Assembly (NCBI GenBank): GCA_037903355.1
Contig: JBAJFE010000006.1
Coordinates: 310,001 to 374,000, forward strand
Length of the DNA stretch: 64,000 bases
DNA from: Trichuris trichiura
Lineage: Eukaryota > Nematoda > Enoplea > Trichinellida > Trichuridae
Reading direction: 5' to 3'
Made by a program: the position numbers and the translations under genes. Below are positions 11,689 to 25,567 of the stretch, in pieces; position 1 is the stretch's first letter, and each line of letters opens with the position of its first letter. The notes below the pieces were generated by a model. That model ran no database searches, was not told the DNA's origin, and saw only the letters and a list, made by a program, of their open reading frames with translations.

Positions 11689-12776
11689 ATGGACCGTATT
11701 GACGATTACGTATATCTTTCCAACGCGAAGACCGCCAACAACAGCGAAGAACTGTTGCAATGGGGCATCAACCGAGTGCTCACCGTCGACATAAAACCGG
11801 TCAAGCGAATGCACCAAGACATTCGGTACTACTTTGTACATATGGAAGACGATCCCAACTGGGATTTGCTGTCAAGCTTAAAAGAATGCTTAGCATACAT
11901 CGAGTCCTCCGTTATCGAGGGAAATGCCATTCTTGTGCATTGGTATTGTATACGTAAGTTTATTCTATGTTCCGCACAAAGCTGTTTCGCTTTAGCTTTT
12001 TGGGAATCTCTCGTAGCCCGGCAGTGGCTACTGCCTACTTAATGAGAAAATACAAGTTGGACGCGGACGAAGCCCTTCGTCGTGTTAGGAATTGTAGGCC
12101 AATTGTTTGGTACGTTCATGCGTAGATACTTGCAACGCAATGGCACGTGACACTTTCAGTCCAAATGAGGGTTTTCTCCGGCAATTGCGTCTTTTCCACG
12201 TCAATAGTTGGCAGACAGACAACGTCAGTTCGGCAGTGGCGCCTTTTATGATAAAGACGGTTAATTCATTTGTTGAAAATGGTAATCACTGATTGTTCGC
12301 AGTGCGTTGGTGTTATACAGTTTTACTTGAGGCGCCGCGTCGTCGAATATTGTTGAAGGAGAAAATCTTTCAGACCGTTCAATGCCAAATAATATATTGT
12401 TTCGTTGCCGCGCGTGTCGCCGACCTTTGTTTACGAATGATGCCCTGCTGGAACACACTTCCTTAGCTGATGCTGAGAAATCGACCGTTCGTAGTCGATG
12501 TTCGCTGAGCAATTTTGTAAATCCCGTAGAATGGATGAATGAAAGTATTGCTTGTCAGCAAGGTAAGGTGAGTGAAAAAGCACGAATTCAGTAGTGGCGC
12601 GTTGTTCAACCAACTTTCGTTCGCTGCAGCTACTTTGCCCTCGTTGCTCCGCAAGACTGGGCTCATTCAGATGGGCAGGTTTGCAGTGTGGCTGCGGCAA
12701 ATGGGTTATTCCTGGTTTTAGCATCCAAAAATGTAAAGTTGACACAGAGCTACTCGAAAGACAACTTGACACATAA
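11689..12776 (+). CDS. DUSP12: Dual-specificity protein phosphatase 12 (YVH1 type)
   Basis: Exons 11689-11942, 11996-12109, 12160-12281, 12332-12567 and 12630-12776 give 290 residues. The N-terminal phosphatase domain carries the Cys-X5-Arg signature, built across intron 1: VHC then FLGISRSPA, with the nucleophile at about residue 85. It ends with NEGFLRQLRLF, matching the NEGFEWQL of mammalian DUSP12. The C-terminal zinc-binding domain specific to this family is complete: FRCRACRRPLF, the middle segment NFVNPVEWM, LLCPRCSARLGSFRW, then CGCGKWVIPGFSI. YVH1/DUSP12 acts in late 60S ribosome maturation (release of Mrt4) and dephosphorylates Ser/Thr/Tyr substrates. Intron 3 is 50 bp and uses a weak TTGAG acceptor, the only in-frame solution. 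Mammalian proteins are about 340 residues; the linker is shorter here. Confidence 0.93.
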
Positions 12777-13792
12777 CAGTAATATGCGTTGTCTTTGTCT
12801 CATTGCCGCGTCTCCAGCGATTGCACTTAGCAGTCTTGGCTTCATATTTCCACTAACTGTACGCGAAATCTGTAAAATGTTAATTCAAGTAATTGTTTTG
12901 CTGTTTACCCTATTTTAGTAATCATCAAGACAGATTGTTGTTTTTTGAAATTCTCTATATTATCTTTAACCTCTAATGCGCGTCAGCATGTTTTGGAAAT
13001 GCCCAGGCTGAAGGCCGCTTTGTTGATTTATTGATAATAGGCATTTTATGCTTTAGTAGGCTCGCTGCGGAACGCGGAACCCTACTGCTTGTATGAATAA
13101 TTGTTTTGAGTTCATTTTTGGAGCAGCATGTTGTTACATGATTTCTGCCGTTCAAGTTGTTTCAACAGGAAAATACTTTTATTCGCTTAAGGTGTTACAT
13201 TGAGTAGTGAAGAAATCTCCTTTGGCTTCTCATCTCTCTTGTTAAAGCTTGGTCGTTTCGTTGTCTTCTGCGCATTATTCGTTTTCTCTGGTTTAGTAAT
13301 TGCTCTCTTCGTCGATTGAGTCGCTGGCGGCGTTTTATCTCAATTGTATTCTGTAATATAACTTTTTTACGTTGAGATCTAAGGAGGGAAACGTGTATAC
13401 TGGAATGCTAACTGAGTCGCAGTTTTCCCGGCCCTCTTTCACCGTAACCTGTTGCTGCTTTGTCCTCATGCTGGGTGTAGCTATAAACGTTCCCTAAATC
13501 AAGCTTACCGTAGTTTCCATGTTGACTAGCGCATAGCATTGTGCTTTACCTTTCTGTCTATGAGCTGCCCGCTTTTATTGATGCTGCGTTGACGCTCCAA
13601 GGTTCTTCGTCTGCTCGCCGGCGAGGGGAAACAAATCATGGCATCCATTAAGTAGGTTTCTTGTCCAGGTGAATAGGCAGCCTTTATCTCCTACAAAGTT
13701 TTGAAGAGTTTTCCGGAAAAAGTGGTCAAGTCTTCTAGTTGGTCATTAATAGTAATGAAAAGGGCAGCTTGGTTACCCGACATACCGCGCGG
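12777..13792. other. Intergenic region between convergent genes
   Basis: About 1 kb lies between the 3' end of DUSP12 and the stop codon of the minus-strand membrane-protein gene. Short open frames on both strands show no domain, splice or composition support. It presumably holds both 3' untranslated regions. Confidence 0.4.
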
Positions 13793-14941
13793 CTAAGTGG
13801 CATTCGTGCGATCACGTTTCTTCTTCTTGGGACGATTGGTTTTTTCTGAAATTGTACGCCTGTAACATCGTCTCTGTCCCCTCAAAGTAGCACTTACGTT
13901 GCACGCATGGTGAGCGCATGGCATGAATACGGCAATCAACACAATAATCACCAGTAAGGCGATCGTTAACCATTTAAGCATAAATTCTTGAATTAACATA
14001 CCATCGTAGGTTTGCTTCTCTTTGCGAGTGTGTATACCTTAAATTGAACAGCTTGCTTAGCTGCATTGTTTCCGAGACGAACTCAGAAGTACGGTATTGA
14101 AGTTCTAACTTTTTTTATCTTTGCTTGAGGAGATGTTTATTTCGCAGAATTCGCCGGTAGCGTTTGACGAGCAACTGCATGTTCCATTGGTGGAGTTGAA
14201 ATTTCTTGCGCCGTAAAAGCATTGAATTGTTTGCGTGTGATTTTTTCCAACTATTTCATATTCGGAGCAGCACGCACTCGTATCTGTATAGCAATTGTGG
14301 CAAGGCTTGTTGTCCATCGGTCTATAGCGAATTTTAAAGCGGTTCCCTTCGCTGTCAGTATATTCTTTCCAAGACGTCCACTCGGTCTTGGAGCATTTTT
14401 GACACAGGCAAGGTTTTCTTGCTATTAGATCTTCGTAGCTGGGGCACAGATTTCCGTATGGCTGCTCAGCCTCTCTTATCATATGATATGTGTACTGCCA
14501 AACGCAAGAGTTACTTGCTTCGTCGTATACGCAATTCTGATAAGTTCTCTCCTCGCAGTCGTTGTATGGCTGATGGAAACATAGGAATGAATTCCACCGA
14601 CTGGGACTGTTAGAAAGGAGCTTTAGACGCGTAAGGTCGATCTGTTCCAACTCGTTTAGTGGAAGCATAGCGGGGAGGTACACAAAAAGGGATCCATTTT
14701 TGAAAAATTCATTGCAATACGCGGCGGCTCGATTAACCGCCATCAAGTTGCTCATGTTCGACAGCTTCATTAGCTCGTCCCGAAATACAAGAGTTAAACA
14801 AGACTCTGCGTTGATTCGTATTCCGTAGGCACTATGCCTACGACTCTCCGAAGGACATGTTCGAGAAATGTCACCTTGCGTCGTCGGCAAATTTGGGAGC
14901 AAAAGGGCCAACGCAACAAACCTGCCTAAGCACCTATTCAT
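13793..14941 (-). CDS. Cysteine-rich type I membrane protein, family not recognised
   Basis: Two exons, 14941-14110 and 14037-13793, joined by a 72-bp GT-AG intron, give 358 residues. Start chosen at 14941 because MNRCLGRFVALALLL begins a clear signal peptide ending near TTQG. The ectodomain (about residues 22-285) is rich in Cys and N-glycosylation sites (NMS, NGS, NHT, NST, NAT). It contains a WTSW motif reminiscent of thrombospondin type 1 repeats and ends in an EGF-like CSCSSNATGEFC. Exon 2 adds a hydrophobic helix (WLTIALLVIIVLIAVFM) followed by a very basic cytoplasmic tail with KKKKRDR. It is a plausible single-pass surface receptor or adhesion protein. No named family is assigned; the WTSW and EGF-like resemblances are weak. 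The exon join is inferred from phase and composition, not homology. It lies tail-to-tail with DUSP12. Confidence 0.75.
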
Positions 14942-15812
14942 TTTTCCGTCAGTTCCACACGTTGCTTCTTTATTCCAACAGCCGTTGTGGTATAAATGGA
15001 TACCGTTCGGCATTGCGGAAATAATGGTCATATGTTTAAAACCGATTATGGCCGCTTAACTAATTTGTAAACTTTTCAACTGTCCTTACATTTCCGACTT
15101 TAAACTTTCAACTCACTGCTGGGGTTGTCGACCGGTTTGCCAACACTACTTTTGTGATCGTTGGAGTAGAGCACTTTTCCCACATTTTCCAAATGAATAG
15201 ATGCAGGATCCCTTCTTTCCCTGTTCGTTAAAGGATCAGTAGCTCTAAAAGTGTAAAAGTACATAAAAGTGCAAGTGAAAAAGTCTTATTGGTCTGTTCC
15301 TTTTCGGATTCGTAAAATGAGCATTTTCGCATCCCACGCCGGTATTCGTACAGCCGATAAAACATTATAATAGTCTTCCACTTCTACTATTGGTCGATAC
15401 CATCTTTGACTGTAAGTTCGAATCAGCTATTCGTCCAATGGGAACCGTTCTGAGAAAGTTCAAATTTTTGAAGTTGGTGCACAGGTCTCGCAACAACATC
15501 TGTTTTGTAGACCCACGGGTAATGCGCTTTTTTGTAAGTAAAAAATACGACGAGTAGGCAATATTTGGGATATTTCATTAGCAACAGTGGACGTTCCAAA
15601 GTGCGCCGTCGTGCAAGAAAACAAAGAACCGTAGTTGGTGCTGGCGAAACATTAAAAAAGAAACGAGTACGGAGAGCGTATGAAGTACGCACGATTGGAC
15701 GAGCTACACGAGAGAGAGAGAGAGAGAGATGGGATGATACAGTTAATAACATGGCTGTGCTTTTTTTAATCCGTTTTCTAAGGTTAAGCAAACTACGGTC
15801 TCTACGCACATT
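14942..15812. other. Intergenic region with a short GA repeat
   Basis: It lies between the start of the membrane-protein gene and the 3' end of the DEAD-box helicase, both on minus. An (AG)n run of about 19 bases sits at 15711-15729. A 128-codon minus-strand frame overlapping it (15423-15809) is low-complexity read-through and is not called. Confidence 0.4.
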
Positions 15813-19048
<3,236 letters not shown>

Positions 19049-21567
19049 CACAAAACCCTTAAAAGGAAAAAAACCTTTCGAAGAATTATTGTTTAATGAA
19101 CTCTGGATGAGCGATCCCGCGGAAAGGAAATGAGAAAAAATTCAGCGCCAGAACTAAAGTAAATATGCCCTTCGTAATAACCTGGGGCACCGGCCACGAA
19201 CGTGACCGGAATAACGTAAAAACTTTGATTGTATTGAAAAAGACGGTTAAGCTGCTACAGCGTTTAGAAAAGTGTGATTGGGTATATCCAAACCTTTAAA
19301 GCCCTTAATGTTTCACTCTGTATCATATTAGCATTTAAACATGAAGCAAGAGAGCTAGTAACGGCGAAATGACATGTCATCTTTGGGAAATAAGGAATAA
19401 CTTAAAGATATAGTAACGCATTAAAAAAAGCATCTAGTGCTGTCGGTGGGGCAGCAAACAAAATTAAAACTTAAAAATATTACTTCCTTACCAATTCACT
19501 ATGCCATTGGACACTGCTTTAACAGAAAACTAGCTGTTAGATGTCATAGGCAATTTAAAAGGCAAAAGAATATAAAGCCTAAGAATGTAACAACTACAGA
19601 AGCGAAAAGCATCTCTGAAAACAATTTTTTGAAAAGTGTGGCTAGTTTCGAATAATATGCGTTGAAAATGCGAGTACCGGGGCGGTAAAAATGAGTCATC
19701 TTTTGCCCGGCCGAAAGTATTAAGAAGCGATGCGCAGGGAACTCAATGACTCAATTTATGGCGAAAGTAAGCGACCGAACCGTGTGTACTATCACGGAGA
19801 AACGAGATGAACGCGAAGAGCTAACCTGAACCAAACCGCAGGCGCGTAACTTCTCGCCGACTTTGTTAACCGATACGCTAACGAAGATAAGGAAACCAAA
19901 TCCCTGCGCACAACCCACCTGCCAAGCAGTAAAACACGTCTACCAACAGAACACTTATAATCTGGGTAACGAACACTACAACAGTGATATTCAGGTAGGT
20001 AAGCCTGCAAATATTATGCGCAGGTACTAATCTTTAAGCTTTCGGGTTACTGATTTAACAGGACTCATAGGCGCAAGAAAAATGCTAAAACAACTAAAAT
20101 ACATTGTAAACCGTTGTATAAAAAGCTTAAAAATTTCAAACAGTCAATGTCATAAAACGCCGTGATTTATTATTGGCAATGAATTTATTAAAGCCACAAT
20201 TGTGCCTTATGTTTTTGAGCAACACAAATGTCTGACATGCCTTGCCTTCCTGTTTGCGAGAATATACAGAAAAGCGAAAGGCTTCACCTGCGTCTAGCGT
20301 ACGGTAGAACATTAGTAAACTTGTTAGGGGATTAGCGACGTAGTAGGAAACCATGAATAAGAAAGTTCTTTACGATGAAAACTAAATGCTCGTAAATGTT
20401 CGTTACTGCCGACTGAAACGCTAAACAATGGAAGAAGCAGATGAGTTGTGGATGGTGGAAAAAAAGGTATGGCTTGTGCACTATTGTCTGGGGAAAATGC
20501 TTCTACCCTCTTCTTGGAATGTTTAGATACAAGTTATGGCCAGTCAGGGTCCATCGCTGCATTCCTGACGGACTTAAGACGTTTCTAAACCGAGACAACT
20601 TTAAGGCGAACAAGAGCAGCAGTTGACTGAATAAACTTGCAAGTCCAATACTAGCTAGCCGTCGGAAGGTGAACTGCGTTTTTCAACTTCGAAGGAACAG
20701 GTTTTACAAGAACGGTCCATCATCAAGGCTGCACTGAAGTGCGATGCAAAAATCCACAGTTCGCTACTGATCATACGTGACAACGTTCATACGTCCTGAC
20801 AAAATCTCAACTCTGTAATCAAAACTAGAATGACTTTCAAAGCTTGAGACAAGAAATGATTACTTGTTATGTATTTTCATGAACATTTCATTCTGCTTCA
20901 AACAATATCATTTCCACTGCGACAAACTGCATAGCGAAGCAAAGTGGTGACGTAAATTAAAAGTATGAAAAGTGTTGGCGCGAATAAAAACAGTACCCAT
21001 TTTTCAAATGCGCTTACTTGACCGTTTTTGAGGTAACAAATATTCTGGACCCTTGTGGCATTGACAGAAGATTTTAAATAAATAAAATTCTATACATCCA
21101 AAAGCATTTCACTTTTAGGGGTATTTGTAACATCGAAAAGAAACTACATTACAATTCTTGTCAGTTAGAAACTGACGCTTACGCAAACTTCACTACTATT
21201 CAGCTTACTGTAAGAATCCACTGTAAGACATTTAATTTTGTCTGTGTTTCTGTCTGGTAAGTTTTTTGTTGCGGTGACAAAACGGCATTATTTTTTAAAA
21301 ATAGGGACAAGTATTTTAATAGTAAAAATGTACTGGCGACGTGTTTTGCAATTAAGCCTGAACGCTCTTTGCCAATTCGACAAGAGCTTCTGACATGCCG
21401 CAATGCAAAACAGTAGAATCATGCATTACAATGTTGGAACCTCTATGAGTAACAATCTCGTGTTTGCTTACGTGCAACATACCAAAAGTCGACCGATCTG
21501 TCATGCAATGTAGGTTGCCATTACCTGCAGTGCATATTGTTTTAGTTATGTTGGTGTACTAAGCGAT
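19049..21567. other. Intergenic region
   Basis: About 2.5 kb between the divergent DDX3 and FIS1 genes. No open frame has a recognisable motif, signal peptide or consistent splicing, and no RNA gene was seen. The proximal parts presumably hold both promoters. Confidence 0.4.
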
Positions 21568-23142
21568 ATGAGAATTCTGGAAATGTTGAGCGATTACAAC
21601 AGTGTGGAAGAATTCGTGGATCACGAAGTCGATCCAGAGCAGGTTTCAATAATTCGTTAAGTTGGTTTTCGTGTCACTGAAAGGTCATGTTTCAGGTAAA
21701 ACGACTTAAATTCATGAGCAACGATGATCGTTCCGTTCACGCGTATGCTATAACGTTGATTTTTGGTTCATCGCGTGAAACTAAGCTGGGTTTGAGCCTG
21801 TTGCAAGGTCATAATAATTCGTTTGATTGTGCGCTACTTATTGTAGAAATAAGTTTCAGACGAGCTAAGTGATCATACGAAAGTTTTGGATAAGGCTGAG
21901 CTATTGCTGCTGCTGTCTATTGGCAATCTACGCTTAAAGGTAATTGTAAGAATTCTAGAAATGGGAACTCGTCAGATATTGCATTAATGCCTTCCTACAT
22001 TTGCCGTATTGAATGTAACCCCATTAAGCACTAATTGAGGCTGAGACGGACCAATGGTCTTTCCGAAAGCCTCGTAGAGAAAATATGCAGCTCCATCTTC
22101 TCTCAATAGGTAGCCATTAGCTTCAGTCTCATGGGCCACTTTCCCTTTGTCTTCATTGCCCATAAATAAAAAATGGTGCCTCTTATGTTTTCAGTTTTGC
22201 ATATGTTATTTTGATTTCACCTTGTACTAATCTGTGTTTAACGCTATGCATATCTGTTCCACCTGTAGCTTGGCGACGTTGCTATATATCTCTCTTGTAA
22301 AGCTATTGTACTTTTAAGGAGCACGGTAACGCTTTGCGCTTTGCTATTGCCTTGAATGATCTTCACAACGCCGAGTACAGTGAAGTATCGAAGCAACTTT
22401 TGGAACTGATTAATGATCGCATAGCTAAAGGTAACACAGATTGTTCTCTTACGTAAAATGTGTATTTAAGCGCCACTGCAACACTGACTGTAAAGAAACA
22501 ACTGTAAGTTGACAGTCGTTTATCTGACACCTAAAGGGCACTGTACAAAATACAGTTTGTTCTGTTAATGTTTCAGTATCAAACTTGTCGCATGCATTCA
22601 ATTCTCAATGAGCTTTTAGGGGTTTGACTGTTCCTAATCCTTTGCCTTCCGCATTCATATTGATGAAAGTTCCCGGGCTTTTTCTATCAACAAGAATGTT
22701 GTTCCGTTTAGGACTTCATGCGTTCTGCCCGATTTGGATAATCTAGGTTTTACTTTATCATCTGCTGTTTTGAACTAGCCAAAGCTTTGTATTCACGTGA
22801 TGTCAATACCCGACGACAACAGGTGCACCCTTAAGTCGCCTGTTTATTACAAGTCTAAGTCAGCGTTAGGATGGTTGTTTTCATGTAGGTTATTGCAACG
22901 GCCAGAAAAAACGGTTGCTGCCGGCGTATCCTGTCACAGTGTGAAAGTTTGATTTTTGTAATGTTTTTCCGCCTTCGCTGTGCGGATGCTGTCTGCACTT
23001 GCAATTGCAAATATGCTTTGCATTTTCAGAGAGTATAAAGAATATTGCAATTATCACTGCTATTGGTGGAGTGGTAATGGCTGGATTGTTCGCCTTGACT
23101 TCATATTTCTTTCCGAAGAAGCGACGCGGGAGATTGTTCTGA
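21568..23142 (+). CDS. FIS1: Mitochondrial fission 1 protein (FIS1)
   Basis: Exons 21568-21642, 21696-21807, 21860-21939, 22319-22430 and 23030-23142 give 163 residues. FIS1 is a tail-anchored outer-membrane protein of mitochondria and peroxisomes. Its TPR-like helical bundle helps recruit the fission machinery. Conserved parts: HAYAITLIFGS (family YAWCLVRS), the GLSLLQ helix, LLLLSIGNLRLKEHGNALRF, which matches the family's YLAVGNYRLKEYEKALKY closely, and LLELINDRI. The last exon encodes one C-terminal membrane helix (IAIITAIGGVVMAGLFALTSYFF) followed by the basic tail KKRRGRLF, the classic tail-anchor signal. Human FIS1 is 152 residues. Introns 3 and 4 (379 and 599 bp) are long for this window; no nested gene was recognised in them. 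Confidence 0.9.
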
Positions 23143-24503
23143 ACACCGGTTCTAATTTGGAATATGCCGAAATAGTTAGCACATATGGGTGTAAATTCCA
23201 TTGTTGCGGTAACATTTAGTGTCCATGAAGCAAAGATCACATAATGCTTCTGCAACAAAGTAATAAACTTTGCTTATGCTGGGAAGATAGTATATTATTA
23301 AACGTGTCTTTGTTGCGATTGCCGTAACCCATTGTCTCGTTTGCAAGTATGCCGTTTGAGTAAATCAACTCCGAACCAGTAACCCGTAATTCCGTTTCAG
23401 CAAGAAGATTCCCGCTCAAGCAGTCCATTCAGTCTTCTATAATTGGGTAACACTGCAGTTGCGTCGTTCTTCCGCTCACAATTTTTCAAAGACCAGACAT
23501 CACTTTTGCTACCGAACGTAATACTGTAGCTTTCGTCGGGCTCTTCAGATATCCAAGCAGTTATTCTTCGTCAAAAAAGAGGCTGTATTTTTCTGCTTTT
23601 TAACGGAACACAAGCTCGGTTGGGCATTGAAGTCGCGGGTGGTAGCGCTTACAAAATTTTGCTTTGTTCCTGCGTTGTTGATCAAAAAGTCATCTTAAGT
23701 CGTGTTTCAGCGTATTTGCAATTTGAGCTAGCAACCTGCTGAGAAAAATGATATCACTGCGTCAACTTAACTGTCTACCAAGTAATTTTGATAGTGTCAA
23801 AGAAATATAGTTAATTTGGCGTCTCCAAAGCTGCAAAGCGATATGATGATGAGCTGTGCATATCCGAAAAATAAAAGAAAATGCTTTTGACGGAATAGGA
23901 TTGGGCTTAAAGTATTTACACGTCAAAATTGCTTGGCGTTACCGTATTTAGCTAAAGATCTTCAGGAACATGAGTGTACTCGAGCATCTAACATACTGTA
24001 AGTCAAGTGTTGCGGTGTTTCAACAAAATTTTTAATCGGTTGCTTTTGTTAGCTTGTCGAGGCTCACACAAACATGTTCTCAAATACAACTGAAAAGATC
24101 TGACAGCTGTCGAAGTTATTTGAATGCTCTAAGCAGTACAGTAAAATAGCGATAATCGGCGACTGAAGCTTAGGGGTAAAGCGTTCATTGAAACTAGATA
24201 TATGCTGCAGTAATAAGCGAAACGGGTTGTTTTAGCCGTCTTTTACCCTTACGAATTCAATGCAGCTAACAGGTGTAGTAAGTAAGGGGTTCTCACCGTT
24301 AATTTAATTTTTCATTCGCAAAAACTCCTTAGCTCGTGTGAAGCAAACCGTGTTACAAAATGATACAACTGCGGATACGAACAAGAAAACGGCCATGAAA
24401 ATTCCTTACTTCCTATGAAGCAAATCTCACTACAAAAAGATAAAGTTACGAATAGCTGTTGTACTCCAGTTTCAAGCGCAATTTTAAAATCTTTCCATGA
24501 TAC
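23143..24503. other. Intergenic region interrupted by a retrotransposon
   Basis: No gene or RNA is recognised between FIS1 and the 5' LTR. Before the insertion this was continuous with 28690-29291, joined at the ATAC target site. Confidence 0.4.
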
Positions 24504-24657
24504 TGTAGCGGACGCGACCGCCCTTGTTACTTAAGCATCAGAAAACGATACCGTAGGACATATACCTATCTATCTAGTACCGAGTACTGTCGATCATTCG
24601 ATTCTGACTGCCGTGTGAAAGTAAACTGCGTAGTAAAGCTCTTCCGGTCCCACTACA
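24504..24657 (+). repeat. 5' LTR
   Basis: 154 bp, TGTAG...CTACA, identical to the 3' LTR. Very short for a Gypsy element but typical of CsRn1-like ones. Confidence 0.95.
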
Positions 24658-24658
24658 T

Positions 24659-24668
24659 TGGTGACCCG
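24659..24668 (+). promoter_or_regulatory. Primer-binding site for minus-strand DNA synthesis
   Basis: TGGTGACCCG begins one base after the LTR end. The opening TGGTGACCC matches the primer site used with tRNA-Trp in several retroelements; the primer identity is inference. Confidence 0.7.
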
Positions 24669-24676
24669 TTCGAAAA

Positions 24677-25567
24677 ATGGCTAACAAAGGCAACTGTTCA
24701 GAGCCGTCCACCGTGCCAGCGGCCAGGCCAGGGACACCCCAGCCCTCAGTGCCCACACCTTTGGCCGTTCCCACTTTCCTACCCACGGATCCCGAGCTCT
24801 GGTTTGCTAGGCTGGATCTGTTCTTTCGACATCGACACGTCCAGGATGAAGAAACCATGTTCGAGCTCGCGCTTAGTGCGATGCCTGAAGAAACTCTCGG
24901 GACACTACGCGACTTCATACTGACGGCTGACCAACAAACCGCACCTTTCACAGCCCTCAAAGCAGTGTGCTTGGATAGGCTCATGGATGACAGGGCCCAC
25001 CAGATCCGCCAAGCTATAACTGATGAAGAGCTCGCAGGCCGGCCACCGTCCGTCTTCCTCCGACGGTTACAGCAGTTGATGCCAGCCGGGCCGAGCCAAG
25101 GCAATGAATCAATTATCCGACAACTTTTCCTGAGTCGGCTGCCGCACCAAGTACAAGCAGCATTGCTCCCCTTTGAAGAGAAACCTTTAGCGCAGCTTGC
25201 TCGCCTTGCTGATCGCTTATTAGCTCTACGCGAGTCGCAGTTGTCAGCCTCACCGGTTTACGCGACCACCCAGGGCGTAGAAGCACGGTTGGATGACCTG
25301 GAAAAGAAGGTGCGCCAGCTCATCTTACATTCCGAAGGTGCACCCCGCCGCCGCAGCAGTCCCGCTCCGACAGAGCGCTGTCAGCAGCCTAGGCACTCCC
25401 CTTCGCCCAGGCGGTCCCGAAGGCAAGTCAGGCGCACCTATTCGCTTAGAGGCAACAGTGACACTGAGCAAGGAGCGGTGTGCTACTACCATCGCCGTTT
25501 TGGTCAGAGGGCACGCAAATGCGCCCCACCATGCAACTGGTTAAACGACAGCGGCGCACGATGTTGA
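24677..25567 (+). CDS. gag: Gag-like protein of the retrotransposon
   Basis: An open frame of 296 residues starts 19 bases after the LTR. It forms the particle that packages element RNA. The N-terminus is Pro/Thr-rich, followed by a capsid-like segment ([21 protein letters not shown] is its start). A basic, Ser/Arg-rich region precedes the single zinc-finger-like [18 protein letters not shown] near residues 272-289. That C-H-C-C spacing differs from the usual CCHC knuckle and is characteristic of CsRn1-like elements. The frame ends inside the overlap with pol, 21 bases after a GTTAAAC slippery heptamer, so Pol is probably made as a -1 frameshift fusion. Confidence 0.92.
   Translation: MANKGNCSEPSTVPAARPGTPQPSVPTPLAVPTFLPTDPELWFARLDLFFRHRHVQDEETMFELALSAMPEETLGTLRDFILTADQQTAPFTALKAVCLDRLMDDRAHQIRQAITDEELAGRPPSVFLRRLQQLMPAGPSQGNESIIRQLFLSRLPHQVQAALLPFEEKPLAQLARLADRLLALRESQLSASPVYATTQGVEARLDDLEKKVRQLILHSEGAPRRRSSPAPTERCQQPRHSPSPRRSRRQVRRTYSLRGNSDTEQGAVCYYHRRFGQRARKCAPPCNWLNDSGARC

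Noticed and set aside
15711..15729. GA repeat as a regulatory GAGA element
   Set aside because: It lies downstream of both flanking minus-strand features' coding ends and shows no other promoter context; a plain microsatellite is the simpler reading.
24574..25104. 176-codon minus-strand ORF across the 5' LTR and gag
   Set aside because: Antisense shadow of GC-rich gag sequence; crosses the LTR boundary and has no family resemblance.
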